Shown here: positions 38,726 through 47,975 of the stretch, piece by piece
Layout of the letters: every line of letters begins with the position of its first letter
Numbering within the stretch: the stretch's first letter is position 1
Origin: CAVTJL01 sp963828215
GTDB taxonomy: Bacteria > Pseudomonadota > Alphaproteobacteria > Geminicoccales > Geminicoccaceae
Length of the DNA: 64,000 nt
NCBI GenBank assembly: GCA_963828215.1
Contig: CAWHFO010000068.1
Coordinates: 1 to 64,000 of the forward strand
Reading direction: 5' to 3'
Notes under the pieces: model-generated
What the model saw: the letters and a program-made list of their open reading frames with translations, nothing else
Databases searched by the model: none
Told to the model about the DNA's origin: nothing
Made by a program: the position numbers and the translations under genes

Positions 38726-39574
38726 CTAGCGGTAGCCGTAGACAGGCAGGAGGTGCTGCTCGACCATCGCGTCGAGCACAGCGGCCTCCTGCTCCGAGAA
38801 CCTGCGCCGGTAGCCCTCGATCGCACCCTCCCGCACCTTCGCGCTGTCGGGATCGAGCGGGTCGGTGGCACCCATCCGGCCCGTCTGGAAGAAGCCGGAG
38901 CGTTCCTTGGCCCGCATCGCGTCGAAGGACGCGAAGGCGACGGCGGCATCCACCTCCTCGGGCGTGAAGGCGCCGCCGACGAACTGCATCAGCCGCGCGA
39001 GCTCGCCGGCGGTGTCGGCGCGCAGATCCTCGTAGCGCACGCGGACGGAGCGGGGCAGCGCCGCCGCCTCCTCGGCCCAGCGGTTGTAGAACCGGATCAC
39101 GCGCGGAACGCCCAGGGCCGGGTCGGTCACGAAGTCGTAGAGCGACCTCGAGCGCGCTGCCGGCGGGATGCCCTTGCGCTCCAGCTCGGCCAGGCTCGCC
39201 CGCTTGGTCACGTGAAAATAGAAGGAAACGGCGACGCTGCGGGGATCGCGGACCAGGAAAACGACTTTCTGCCCGGGGGCAATGGGCGTTGCGCCCGCCT
39301 CCTCGCTCTCCGGCGGGAAGCGGGTGTCCCGCGTGAAATGCATCTTCGGGATGCTGGGGTCGATGCGATTGAAGTTGTCGAACTCGATGAGCTCGCGCTC
39401 GGGAACGCCGTGGCGAAGATGGTAGAGATGCGACATCATCGCGCGCAGCCACGTGCGGCCGCTTTTGGTGTGGGAGACGACGAGCACATCCGCTCCCGTG
39501 AACCGGTTCCCGCGCTCGTGGAGCCAGCGCCGATGTCGCCGCCAGGCACCCAACCGGTTCACCAGCGCCAACAT
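38726..39574 (-). CDS. sulfotransferase domain protein
   Basis: 282 residues. The PAPS 5'-phosphosulfate loop is intact in 'VSHTKSGRTWLRAMMSHLY' (about residues 33-51) and the 3'-phosphate site in 'VVFLVRDPRSVAVSFYFHVT'. The C-terminus holds the conserved 'RSGFFQTGRMG' region typical of this fold. The ATG at 39574 is the first Met before the P-loop at the usual distance. It probably sulfates a carbohydrate or lipid-linked acceptor in the surrounding glycan cluster. Confidence 0.88.
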   Translation of the reverse strand: MLALVNRLGAWRRHRRWLHERGNRFTGADVLVVSHTKSGRTWLRAMMSHLYHLRHGVPERELIEFDNFNRIDPSIPKMHFTRDTRFPPESEEAGATPIAPGQKVVFLVRDPRSVAVSFYFHVTKRASLAELERKGIPPAARSRSLYDFVTDPALGVPRVIRFYNRWAEEAAALPRSVRVRYEDLRADTAGELARLMQFVGGAFTPEEVDAAVAFASFDAMRAKERSGFFQTGRMGATDPLDPDSAKVREGAIEGYRRRFSEQEAAVLDAMVEQHLLPVYGYR

Positions 39575-39874
39575 CGCCCCGATGCACCTCTCCGAGCCTC
39601 GCGTCAGCCGCAGGCGGGTCGATTGATGGCCCGAGCGCTCGACGCTGGCAATCGAAACGAGCGGCCGTGGTTGGATATGCTTCCGCGGCAACATGTCCCG
39701 TGGCGCTTCCGGGCCGTGGCGGGGCCGCCCTTTGTAAACCGCGGGGCTCGCACCTAACTGAGGTGCACCACACGAGGCTCGGGTCCCGATCGTGTCGGCG
39801 AGCGGCTCGTCGTCACGGGGAAGGCCGGGAGAGGGCGGCGGCCTTGTGGACAGGCCTCGCGGAGACGGAACGGA

Positions 39875-40627
39875 ATGCATTTCTCGCTCGAGAATCTGAG
39901 GCTTCGCTACGAGCCCTTCCCCATCGGGCTCGCGAAGCCGATCATGCCCGACGAGACGTACCGTGAGTTCCTTCGGACCTACCCGCCGCAGGAGCTCTTC
40001 GAGTACATCCCCAAGGTGGGCCACAAATACTGCCTCTCCGAGAAGTACAACGCGGAGAAGTACCATGACTGGATCAAGCGGCACCCCAACTGGCGGGATT
40101 TCCACGCCTGGGTGAAGGGCGACCGCTTCATCTGGGAGGTGATGGACGCGCTCCGGGAGCGCCATGTCGACCTCGGCTTCAAGCCGATCCCGACCCAGAA
40201 GCGGGTCAGCAAGCAGCTCAAGGCCCTGGCCGAGGGCAAGTGGTGGAAAGCGCCCGAGCGGCTCTCCGCCCGCTTCGAGTATTCCATGCTGCCGGCCGAC
40301 GGCGGCTCGGTCACGCCACACACCGACAATCCGGACAAGATCGTCACGATCGTGGTCTCGATGGCCGAGGAGGGCGAGTGGGATCCGGGCCTCGGCGGGG
40401 GCACCGAGGTCGACCGCCACAGAAACCCCGAGCTCAGCTTCAACCGCATGAACGGCAAGGCCGAGTTCGAGGACATGGAGCCGCTCGACACCTTCGAGTT
40501 CGAGCCCAACCAGTGCGTCCTCTTCGTCAAGACCTTCAACTCCTGGCACTGCGTGCGGCCGATGCGCGGCCAGGGCTCGAAGGCGATGCGGCGCACCCTC
40601 ACGATCAACATCGAGACCGCCCACTAG
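39875..40627 (+). CDS. 2-oxoglutarate/Fe(II)-dependent oxygenase-like protein
   Basis: 250 residues. The facial triad of this superfamily is visible: His and Asp in 'VTPHTDNPDK' (about 148-150) and His in 'NSWHCVRPM' (about 224), followed by the 2-oxoglutarate-binding Arg in 'AMRRTLTINIE'. Such enzymes hydroxylate or trim carbohydrate or lipid substrates in polysaccharide loci. The TAG stop lies within the CTAG target of IS copy 3, so the insertion left the protein unchanged. It is divergent from the sulfotransferase, with 300 bp of non-coding DNA between. Confidence 0.75.
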   Translation: MHFSLENLRLRYEPFPIGLAKPIMPDETYREFLRTYPPQELFEYIPKVGHKYCLSEKYNAEKYHDWIKRHPNWRDFHAWVKGDRFIWEVMDALRERHVDLGFKPIPTQKRVSKQLKALAEGKWWKAPERLSARFEYSMLPADGGSVTPHTDNPDKIVTIVVSMAEEGEWDPGLGGGTEVDRHRNPELSFNRMNGKAEFEDMEPLDTFEFEPNQCVLFVKTFNSWHCVRPMRGQGSKAMRRTLTINIETAH

Positions 40628-40636
40628 GCCCTGTTT

Positions 40637-41496
40637 TCAAAGCCAGATGAGGATGGCGGCGAGATGGACGAAGGCGAGGTAGGAGCTGGCGAGCTTGTCG
40701 AACCGCGTGGCGAGACGGCGATGCTCCTTGAGCCGGCCGACCAGGCGCTCGACGACGTTGCGCTCCTTGTAGGTGCGCCACTCCATCATGCATGGTCGGG
40801 TCTCGGTGGCGAGTTGTGGGATGATCGGCGTGATGCCGCGGCGCCGGAGAGCGTCGCGCACCGGTCGGCCGGTATAGCCGCGGTCGGCGAGCAGGGCCCG
40901 AGGCCGGCAGCGTGGGCGGCCTTGGCTGGAGCGCCTCACGGCCCCGGCCGCCATCAAGGGCTCGAACGCCGTCTGCTCGTGGCGCTCGCCGGCGGTCAGG
41001 ACGAAGGCGATGGGTCGGCCGCCCCGCTCGCAGCGCAGGTGCAGCTTGCTGCCGAAGCCATGATCGGCAGCAGCCGATCATCCGTCAGCGCAGCTGCGGC
41101 CGTCAGGAGACGGCCGAGGGGGCGAGCGGCCGAGCGCCTGATTCGCCTGCCCCCTTTGGCGCCGGCGGCGTGACGATGGGCGCGGATGCTGGTGCCATCG
41201 ACCATGTGGACGCTCCAGTCCAGCCGGCCCTCGGCGTCGCCCGCCCGCTGCAGCTCGGCCAGGATCCGCTGCCACAGCCCGCTCTTGGTCCAATGGTAAA
41301 AGCGCGTCGCCACCGTCCGCCACGGCCCGTAGCGCTCCGGCAGGTCGCGCCAGGGCGTCCCCGTCTTGGTCAGCCACAGCATGGCGTTGATCATGGTCCG
41401 GTGGTCCCGGGCGGGTCGCCCGGTCACCGGCCGTTGCAGCGGCAACAGCGGCGCCAGGCGCCGCCACGCCGCGTCGGTCAGTTCGTGCCTGCTCAT
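40637..41496 (-). pseudogene. IS427-type transposase (two frames), copy 3
   Basis: Same sequence and organisation as copy 2: N-terminal frame from 'MSRHELTDAAWRRLAPLLPL', -1 shift in the AAAGGGGG run, palindromic unit B3, and C-terminal frame ending 'LAFVHLAAILIWL'. The stop inside the palindromic unit prevents a single full-length product unless the unit is bypassed. Confidence 0.8.
41060..41122 (-). repeat. palindromic unit, copy B3
   Basis: Reverse complement of B1/B2, with hairpin 3 at 41060-41081 and hairpin 1 at 41097-41116. Confidence 0.8.
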
Positions 41497-41699
41497 GCCC
41501 CATGGCAATACACCCAGCCTAACCCACTTTGAAAACAGGCCCTAGCGTCTCCCCGGCAGCCGAGAACTCCTCGCCCGGTGGGTGCCGGGCGGAAGGCCGG
41601 CACCGGGTCCGCGCCGGGCGGCCGACGGGCCGGTCCGACGCTCTGGATCGCCGGCCTCCTGCTGTCGATCTGCCCGCACGCCGACGGCCGCGCCGGGGA

Positions 41700-42284
41700 C
41701 GCCGCGAGCGATCAGGGCGCGGGCGGCCAGACGCTGAGCGTGCCGTTCGCCTTCTACAACGTTCGGCACGGCGGCCGGGTACGTCGTCGGCAAGGTGGGC
41801 TTCCCGCAGCCGCAGGCGAGCCTGCTCGGGGCGGTCACGGCCGGGACCAAAGGCTCCGTCATGGGGCTGGTGGTCGGCAAGGACCTGCGGCTACCGCAGG
41901 TCGACCGCCTGTTCTTCTGGCCGAGGAAGCCCAGGGCTACGCGGCCGACGGCCTCACGGTGGTCGAAGCTCGAGGTCGGCTTCGGCCTCGACGAGGAGCT
42001 GGGGAACGCGCGGGCCGTGCGTCGGGCGATCGGGACCGACGTCGAGCTGATGGTCGACGCCAATCACGGCTACGACACGACGGACGCCATCCGGCTCGGC
42101 AGGCGCCTCGAGCCGCCGGACATAGGCTGGCTCGAGGAGCCGGTGATCCCGGAGGATCCGCGAGGCCATCCTCGTGGAGCCGATCCGGCATGTGCGGGGC
42201 TGGGTCTCCGTGCCGACCGGCCCGGGCCTCGGCATCGAGATCGACCGGGCCTGCCTCCGACGGTTCGGCGTCGCCGGCTCCTGA
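41700..42284 (+). pseudogene. decayed enolase-superfamily (mandelate racemase-like) dehydratase
   Basis: Recognisable pieces in different frames are 'GTDVELMVDANHGYDTTDAI' (first metal ligand region), 'DIGWLEEPVIPED' (second) and the C-terminal 'WVSVPTGPGLGIEIDRACL'. The barrel strands between 'PEDPRG' and 'EPIRHVRGW', with the third ligand and catalytic bases, are deleted and several frameshifts are present. Sugar-acid dehydratases of this type would fit with the UxaA/SDR genes at 52-59 kb. Decay is clear here and is not just a single-base error. Confidence 0.75.
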
Positions 42285-42473
42285 TAGCTCCACGAAGGGC
42301 CATGGATTCATCAAGTTTTCGAAAGGTAATATTCACTTAATATTACGTAGACTGTTTCTGTCCAAGTATTCACTATGCTGCGTGCCGAGACCAAGTAGAT
42401 AATACTTCCTGGTCGCTCGGCCGTATTCTGCACGGCGCGCGGGCGGATCCGCAACGGGTCGGGACTCTCGGCC

Positions 42474-43412
42474 ATGCTGATCTCGACACTCGAGGGGAGC
42501 GGACTCGGCCTTTCGCCCGACGAGCTGTGGGCGAGCTTCGCGCCTTTCGTCCTGCCCGTCGGCGCCGGGATCGACGCCTTCTGGCGGCGGGAGCTGCCGA
42601 GGCGTCGGCGGGCCCTTCTCCGCAAGGTCGCGCGCGGCCTCTTTCGTGGCGGCCGTACCCGCGACGTCGATGCCATCCGGCACGAGTACGACCGGACCTG
42701 GTCACGTCTGGACGTCGACGGCTACCTGCCGGGCCGGCCCCTCGCCGAGGGCGTTCCCTGGCAGTGGCGGCTGCGGCGGGCCCTGGCGCCGGAGGTCGGC
42801 GGATCGCGCTTCCGCCTGCTTCTCATCGGCCGGATGCTCGAGAAGCTGGCTCCGGCCAGCGTGCTCGAGGTCGGCAGCGGCAACGGCATCAATCTGCTGA
42901 GCCTCGCCGGAGCCTATCCGCAGGTGCGGCTCGCCGGCATCGAGCTGACCGAAGCCGGCCACCGGGCGGCCCTCGCGACCCGGGAGCGGCCCGCCCTCCC
43001 CGAGGCGATCCGCGGCCTCGCACCGGCCCCGGTGCAGGACCCGGAAGCCTTCAGGCGGGTGACGTTCCTGCAGGGCAGCGCCGCCGAGCTGCCCTTCCCC
43101 GACGGCGCCTTCGATCTCGTCTTGACCGTGCTCGCCATCGAGCAGATGGAGCGGATCCGCGCCAGGGCCCTGGCCGAGATCGCCCGCGTCGCGCGTCGTC
43201 ACGTGCTGATGATCGAGCCGTTCCGCGATGTGAACCGGGATCTCTGGAGCCGCCTCAACGTCTACCGCCGCGACTATTTCAGGGGCTCGATCGACGAGCT
43301 CGGCACCTACGGCCTGAGACCCGTCCTGGCGCTGGCGGACTTCCCCCAGGAGGCCTTCCTCAAGGCCTGCATGGTGGTGGCCGACAAGGCCGCGTGCGGA
43401 GCCGGCCCGTAG
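42474..43412 (+). CDS. SAM-dependent methyltransferase (class I)
   Basis: 312 residues with an ~100-residue N-terminal extension, then motif I 'VLEVGSGNGINLLSLAGAY', 'LAGIELTEAGHRAAL', 'AELPFPDGAFDLVLTVLAIE' and 'RVARRHVLMIEPF'. It resembles methyltransferases of ubiquinone/sugar-modification type, found in polysaccharide loci. It is preceded by an unusually AT-rich 100 bp (42320-42420) that may hold its promoter, and is convergent with the PrsR gene. Confidence 0.82.
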   Translation: MLISTLEGSGLGLSPDELWASFAPFVLPVGAGIDAFWRRELPRRRRALLRKVARGLFRGGRTRDVDAIRHEYDRTWSRLDVDGYLPGRPLAEGVPWQWRLRRALAPEVGGSRFRLLLIGRMLEKLAPASVLEVGSGNGINLLSLAGAYPQVRLAGIELTEAGHRAALATRERPALPEAIRGLAPAPVQDPEAFRRVTFLQGSAAELPFPDGAFDLVLTVLAIEQMERIRARALAEIARVARRHVLMIEPFRDVNRDLWSRLNVYRRDYFRGSIDELGTYGLRPVLALADFPQEAFLKACMVVADKAACGAGP

Positions 43413-43449
43413 GGTGCCGCCGCCCTCGGCCGTCGCGTCGCCCGTGGCC

Positions 43450-44793
43450 TCAGTCGTGACGGCCGTGCCGCCGGAGCAGGTCGTAGAGGCGGGGCCGGCT
43501 GACGCCCAGAAGCTTGGCCGCCAGCGAGATGTTGCCCTGGGCCAGGCCGAGGACGCGATGCAGTGCCGCCTGCTCGGCCTCGGCCAGGATGCGCCTGAGA
43601 TTGAGCGGCTCGTCGTTCCTTCGCGCGAGGTCGAGATCGGCGGTCCCGATCGCGCGGCCCTCGCACAGGATGACCGCCCGCTTGACCCGGTTCTGGAGCT
43701 CGCGGACATTGCCGGGCCATGGATGGGCGTCGATCGCCCGGAGCGCGTCCAGGGTGAAGCCGCCGATGCTGCGGCCCAACTCCCGATTGTACTCGGCCAG
43801 AACGTGCCGGGCGAGGAGGACGGCGTCGCCGGGCCGATCGCGCAGCGGCGGAACGGTCACCGCCACCTCGGCCAGGCGGTAGAAGAGATCCTCGCGGAAG
43901 GCGCTCTCGGCGATCGCCTGCTCGATGTTCCGGTGGGTGGCGCAGACGATCCTGAGGTCGAGCGCGATCGAGCGCCGCCCGCCGATCCGCTCGATCGTCC
44001 GGTCCTGGAGGAAGCGCAGCAGCTTGGCCTGGAGGGGCGGCGACAGGTCGCCGATCTCGTCGAGAAAGAGCGTGCCGCCGTTCGCGAGCTCGACCTTGCC
44101 CGGGGTCTGCCTGACGGCGCCGGTGAAGGCGCCGCGCTCGTAGCCGAACAGCTCGGCCTCGAGCAGGTCGGCCGGTATCGCCGCGCAGTTGATGGCGACG
44201 AAGGGTGCGGCACGGCGCGGGCTCAGCTCGTGGATCGCCCGGGCGATGACCTCCTTGCCGGTGCCGCTCTCGCCGAAGAGCGCCACGCTCACATTCGCCG
44301 GGGCCACCCGCTCGATCGTCCGGCAGAGCTTGAGAAGGCCGCTGCTCCGCCCGATCAGCCCCGGCAGCGGCTCGGCGAGGCCGCTCGCGGCCGGCTCGCC
44401 GCCCAGGCGCTCGCGCTGGCTGGCGGCGAAGGCATGCTCGACGATCCGGCCGACGGCGTCGATGTCCACCGGCTTGGGGTGCACGTCGTAGGCGCCGGCC
44501 TCGATGGCCAGGGGAGCGGCCGCCGGCGACCCGCCCGTCAGGACGATGACCTTGGTCTCCGGCGTCAGGCGAAGGATGGTCTCGAGAGTCGAGATCCCCT
44601 CGCTGATGCCGGCCGGATCGGGCGGCAGGCCGAGATCGAGCAGGACGACGCCCGGCTCGTGAGCACGCAGCGCCGTGATGGCACCCGCCCGGTCCGCGGC
44701 CTCGTAGAGATGGTAGCCGGTGAGGCCGCCCCTCAGCTCGAGGTGGATGCCGGGGTCGTCGTCGACGATCAGGAGGCGGCGCTGGGGGACCAT
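43450..44793 (-). CDS. prsR: sigma54-dependent response regulator, PrsR-like
   Basis: 447 residues: a receiver domain (acidic pocket 'IVDDDPG', phospho-acceptor Asp in 'VVLLDLGLPP', 'VIVLTGGS', Lys in 'DVHPKPVD'), an AAA+ domain with Walker A 'GESGTGKE', sigma54-contact loop 'GAFTGA' and 'NGGTLFLDEIGDLS', and a C-terminal Fis-type helix-turn-helix ('NISLAAKLLGVSRPRLYDLL'). This order and sequence match PEP-CTERM/exopolysaccharide regulator PrsR. The ATG at 44793 is preferred, since a 33-residue upstream extension looks non-native. It likely controls polysaccharide genes from sigma54 promoters; its kinase PrsK is not in the window. Confidence 0.88.
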   Translation of the reverse strand: MVPQRRLLIVDDDPGIHLELRGGLTGYHLYEAADRAGAITALRAHEPGVVLLDLGLPPDPAGISEGISTLETILRLTPETKVIVLTGGSPAAAPLAIEAGAYDVHPKPVDIDAVGRIVEHAFAASQRERLGGEPAASGLAEPLPGLIGRSSGLLKLCRTIERVAPANVSVALFGESGTGKEVIARAIHELSPRRAAPFVAINCAAIPADLLEAELFGYERGAFTGAVRQTPGKVELANGGTLFLDEIGDLSPPLQAKLLRFLQDRTIERIGGRRSIALDLRIVCATHRNIEQAIAESAFREDLFYRLAEVAVTVPPLRDRPGDAVLLARHVLAEYNRELGRSIGGFTLDALRAIDAHPWPGNVRELQNRVKRAVILCEGRAIGTADLDLARRNDEPLNLRRILAEAEQAALHRVLGLAQGNISLAAKLLGVSRPRLYDLLRRHGRHD

Positions 44794-44892
44794 GGGCCGC
44801 CGCCGGATCCTGGCGCGAAGGATCTCCCGCCCAGGTTGTGCGGCGGCGGGCTCGGCGGACCGATCCCCGATCGAGGCATCCATCCGCTGCAC

Positions 44893-45586
44893 GGCGGTCT
44901 CACCGGAACGCCGCGGCGGCGGCGATCGCCAGCGTCCGCCCGGCCAGCCTCGCTGTGGAGCCGGGCTCGTTCCGTCGTCGCTGCCGCCTCGTCCCCGCCG
45001 CCGGCCCGGCCGCCGACGCTCCGCCTACCGGGCAGGATACAATCTTCCGGCGATAAAAGTCTCTCCTCAGTAACCTCATGGTTTGCCGGGCTGCATTTGC
45101 GACAGAATGCTGGTCGCGTTGAAGTTGCAACTCCGCAAGTGAAGCATAGGGCGGGAGGCTGGAGGCAGACGATGGCCCATCGTCGATACATAGGTACGAA
45201 TACATCTGGGTGTGCTTCCCCCGCTGCGGGCTCTTTGGCGAGGATACTATGCTCGACCTGCCGAGGATGCAAATCTCTCGACGCATAGGCGACCTGCCCC
45301 GGAATCTGGGCGCCCGTACAGCGCCCACAGGTCGCCGGGCGGAGGATCGCCCGCGCCAAAAGGCTCGGCCGCTCCTTGGAGCAGCCGAGGGAAGTCGGGC
45401 AAGGCGATCTGTTGTTCTCGAGTGACGTCAGCGGGCAAGCGGACGTCGGCGCGCTGCGTCGGGCTTGGCCGCCCAATTCGTGCGCCACCCGGGCCGAGCC
45501 CGGGCTCTTTCCTGAATGTCTCCTCGGGGTTGATTAACTCCACAACATCTGTGGCCTGTCAACACGAGACGACACAACAGGTAGGG
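44893..45586. other. no recognisable gene; contains palindromes
   Basis: About 690 bp between PrsR and ParB genes. Visible elements are a 17-bp interrupted palindrome with arms GACGATGG and CCATCGTC (45168-45184), the palindrome AGTTGCAACT near 45124, and CCACA/TGTGG arms around 45541-45555. It presumably contains the prsR promoter. One TTATCCAC sequence, overlapping the parB stop, resembles a DnaA box, but a single box does not make an origin. Confidence 0.5.
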
Positions 45587-46469
45587 TTATCCACCGAAAG
45601 ATAAGCGCTCGATGATCGTGTCGAGCTGCTCGGCGCGGCTGAAGCGGATGGTGAGGGTGCCACCGCCGCGACGGCGCCGGATCGCAACGGCCAGGCCGAG
45701 GGCCAGGCCGAGCTGGCGCTCCACCGCCTGAAGGTTCGGGTCGACCGGGCGGCCGACCCGGTCGCCGCGGTCGCCCGTTTTCCTGTCGACCCGGGCCGCC
45801 AGCGCCTCGGTCTCGCGGACGCTGAGGCCACGGGTCACGACATCGCGGGCGAGGCGGACGGCGTCGGCGCGGCCGTGCAGGGCGCGGGCGTGGCCGGCGG
45901 TGAGCCTGCCCAGGCGCAGCAGCTCCTGGATCTCCTCGGGCAGGCCCAGAAGGCGCAGCGTGTTGGCGATATGGCTGCGGCTGCGGCCGAGCGCCCGCGC
46001 GATCGCCTCCTGCGTGTGGGCGAACTCGTCCATCAGTCGGCGATAGGCGGTCGCCTCCTCGAGGGCGTTGAGGTCGGCCCGCTGCAGGTTCTCGACCAGG
46101 GCGACCTCGATGACCTCCTGGTCGGCGAGGTCGCGGACGACGACGGGGAGCTCGTGCAGCCCGGCCCGCTGCGCGGCCCGCCAGCGGCGCTCGCCGGCCA
46201 CGATCTCGAAGCCCGGGCGCACCGCCCGGGGTGCCGCGCACCAGCAGCGGCTGCAGCACGCCCTTCTCCTGGATCGAGAGGGTCAGCGCCGCGAGCTCCT
46301 CCTCGTCGAAGCTGCGCCGCGGCTGCAGGGGCGAGGGGCGCAGCCGCTCGATCGGCACCAGCCGGGCGTCCGGCGCCCCGCCCGCCAGGAGCTGGGCGTC
46401 GTCGCCGAGGAGCGCCGACAGCCCCATGCCGAGCCCGCGGCGCCGGGGCGTGCCGCGCTCGACGCTCAC
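45587..46469 (-). CDS. parB: chromosome-partitioning protein ParB (single-base frameshift)
   Basis: About 293 residues after repair. The N-terminal frame from GTG 46469 reads 'MGLSALLGDD' and 'PIERLRPSPLQPRRSFDEEE'. Near 46225 an extra G shifts the frame, and the remainder reads 'FEIVAGERRWRAAQRAGLHE' (the CTP-binding GERR box), 'EVALVENLQRADLNALEEA' and the parS-binding helix-turn-helix 'TQEAIARALGRSRSHIANTL'. It overlaps parA by 4 bp. ParB is essential or nearly so, so a sequence error is the best explanation. It loads at the parS site at 47832 and spreads along DNA. Confidence 0.92.
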
Positions 46470-47278
46470 GAGGCCATCCCCTCGACCCGGTCGCGTCGCA
46501 GCATCTCGCCCGCGAGATGGGCATAGGCCTGGGCGCCGGCGCAGCGCACGTCGTAGAGGAGCACGGGCTTGCCGTGGGAGGGCGCCTCGGAGACGCGGAC
46601 ATTGCGCGGGATGACCGTGTGGAAGACCCGCTCGCCCATGAAGCTGCGGACGTCGCTCTCGACCTGATCGGAGAGGTTGTTCCGGCGATCGACCATGGTG
46701 AGCACGATGCCGTTGATGCGCAGGCCGGGATTGTTGGCGCGGCGCACCCCGTCGATGGTCCGCAGCAGCATCGAGAGGCCCTCGAGGGCGAAGAACTCGC
46801 ATTGCAGCGGCACCAGCACGGCGTCGGCGGCGACCAGCGCGTTGACGGTGAGGATGCCGAGCGAGGGCGGGCAGTCGATCAGCACGTAGTCGTCGGGAGG
46901 CGGGCTCCGCTCGAAGGCGTCGCGGAGGCGGAGGGAGCGGCGCGGGTCGGCGACGAGGTCGACCTCGGCCGCCGAGAGATCGACCGTCGCCGGCACGAGG
47001 TCGAGCCCCGGCACCAGGGTCGGCTGCCGGGCCTCGGCCAGGGGGATGCCGCCCCGGAGGACGTCGAACGCCGTGATGCGCCGGTCGTCGCGGCGGACGC
47101 CGAAGCCGGTGCTGGCATTGCCCTGGGGATCGAGGTCGACGACGAGGACGCGCCGCCCGGTCGCGGCCAAGGCCGTGCCGAGATTGATCGCCGTCGTCGT
47201 CTTGCCCACCCCGCCCTTCTGGTTGGCGACGGCCAGCACCCGCCTAGGGCTCGAGCGCCGTTCCGCAGGAGCGTCCAC
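46466..47278 (-). CDS. parA: chromosome-partitioning ATPase ParA
   Basis: 270-residue deviant Walker-type ATPase: 'NQKGGVGKTTTAINLG' (residues about 19-34), 'LVVDLDPQGNASTGFG' and 'DYVLIDCPPSLGILTVNALV'. It moves ParB-parS complexes to segregate the origin region. Start codon GTG at 47278 lies inside the end of rsmG (35-bp overlap), as is common for this gene pair in alphaproteobacteria, and the stop overlaps parB. Confidence 0.95.
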   Translation of the reverse strand: MDAPAERRSSPRRVLAVANQKGGVGKTTTAINLGTALAATGRRVLVVDLDPQGNASTGFGVRRDDRRITAFDVLRGGIPLAEARQPTLVPGLDLVPATVDLSAAEVDLVADPRRSLRLRDAFERSPPPDDYVLIDCPPSLGILTVNALVAADAVLVPLQCEFFALEGLSMLLRTIDGVRRANNPGLRINGIVLTMVDRRNNLSDQVESDVRSFMGERVFHTVIPRNVRVSEAPSHGKPVLLYDVRCAGAQAYAHLAGEMLRRDRVEGMAS

Positions 47279-47888
47279 GCGTCACCTCGTCCAGCAGGAG
47301 AATTTTCCCGTCGGCCGCCGACAGGCTCGGCACCACGGTCCCGCGCATTGTCCAGCTTTCGCGCGCCTCGGTCAATTCGGCACCCGTCTCGCGGCCCTTG
47401 AGGAAGAGGCAGCGTGTTCCGGGGCCGAGAAAGGGTGCGGCGAGCTCGAGCAGACGGGGCAACGGCGCCAGCGCCCGCGCCGTGACGAGATCGGCCGCGA
47501 GCGCCGGGGCCGCCTCGATCCGGCAGGCATGGACGGTGACGCCGCCGAGGCCGAGGCGGATCGCGGCCTCGCGCAGGAACGCGGCCTTGCGCCGGTCGCT
47601 CTCGACCAGATGGACCTCGGGCACGCCCAGAATGGCGAGCACCAGCCCCGGCAGGCCGGCCCCGCTGCCGAGATCGACGAGCGTCTTCGCCGCTTCGGGC
47701 ACATGCGCCCGGAGCTGGCCGCAGTCCAGGATGTGGCGGCGCCACGGATCGTCGAGGGTCGAGGCGCCGACGAGGTTGATCGCCCGCTGCCAATGGCGGA
47801 GAAGGGCCAGATAGGTGTCGAGCGCGGCCATTGTTTCACGTGAAACACCGAGCAGGCGCTGGGCGTCCGCGGGCGACAGCGGCTTCAT
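47244..47888 (-). CDS. rsmG: 16S rRNA (guanine527-N7)-methyltransferase RsmG
   Basis: 214 residues. The SAM-binding motif 'LVDLGSGAGLPGLVLAI' (about residues 70-86), 'VHLVESDRRKAAFLREAA' and 'VTARALAPLPRLLELAAPFL' identify RsmG (GidB). It methylates G527 of 16S rRNA. It is first of the rsmG-parA-parB cluster; the usual upstream mnmG is not adjacent here. The parS site is embedded in its codons for residues about 14-19. Confidence 0.95.
   Translation of the reverse strand: MKPLSPADAQRLLGVSRETMAALDTYLALLRHWQRAINLVGASTLDDPWRRHILDCGQLRAHVPEAAKTLVDLGSGAGLPGLVLAILGVPEVHLVESDRRKAAFLREAAIRLGLGGVTVHACRIEAAPALAADLVTARALAPLPRLLELAAPFLGPGTRCLFLKGRETGAELTEARESWTMRGTVVPSLSAADGKILLLDEVTRGRSCGTALEP
47832..47847. 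promoter_or_regulatory. parS centromere site
   Basis: TGTTTCACGTGAAACA is a perfect 16-bp match to the conserved chromosomal parS palindrome. It lies within the 5' coding region of rsmG, about 1.4 kb from the parB start, the usual type of location. It indicates that the window lies near the replication origin. Confidence 0.97.
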
Positions 47889-47975
47889 GGTCGGCGCCCC
47901 TTCGTCGGCGGGCTACGGGGCCCGCGCACGATCTGGCCGAGATGCGCCCGCAAGGCAAGGTCCGGCCGTCGCGGG

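Larger units (their letters stand above)
40628..41541 (-). mobile_element. IS5-family (IS427-type) insertion sequence, copy 3
   Basis: 914 bp flanked by CTAG (40624-40627 and 41542-41545), inverted relative to copy 2 at 24316-25229. The encoded proteins of the two copies are identical over their full length. It separates the oxygenase gene from a decayed enolase-superfamily gene. Confidence 0.92.

Noticed and set aside
45530..45600. Replication origin
   Set aside because: Only one near-match DnaA box, which overlaps the parB stop codon, and no AT-rich unwinding region or box cluster.
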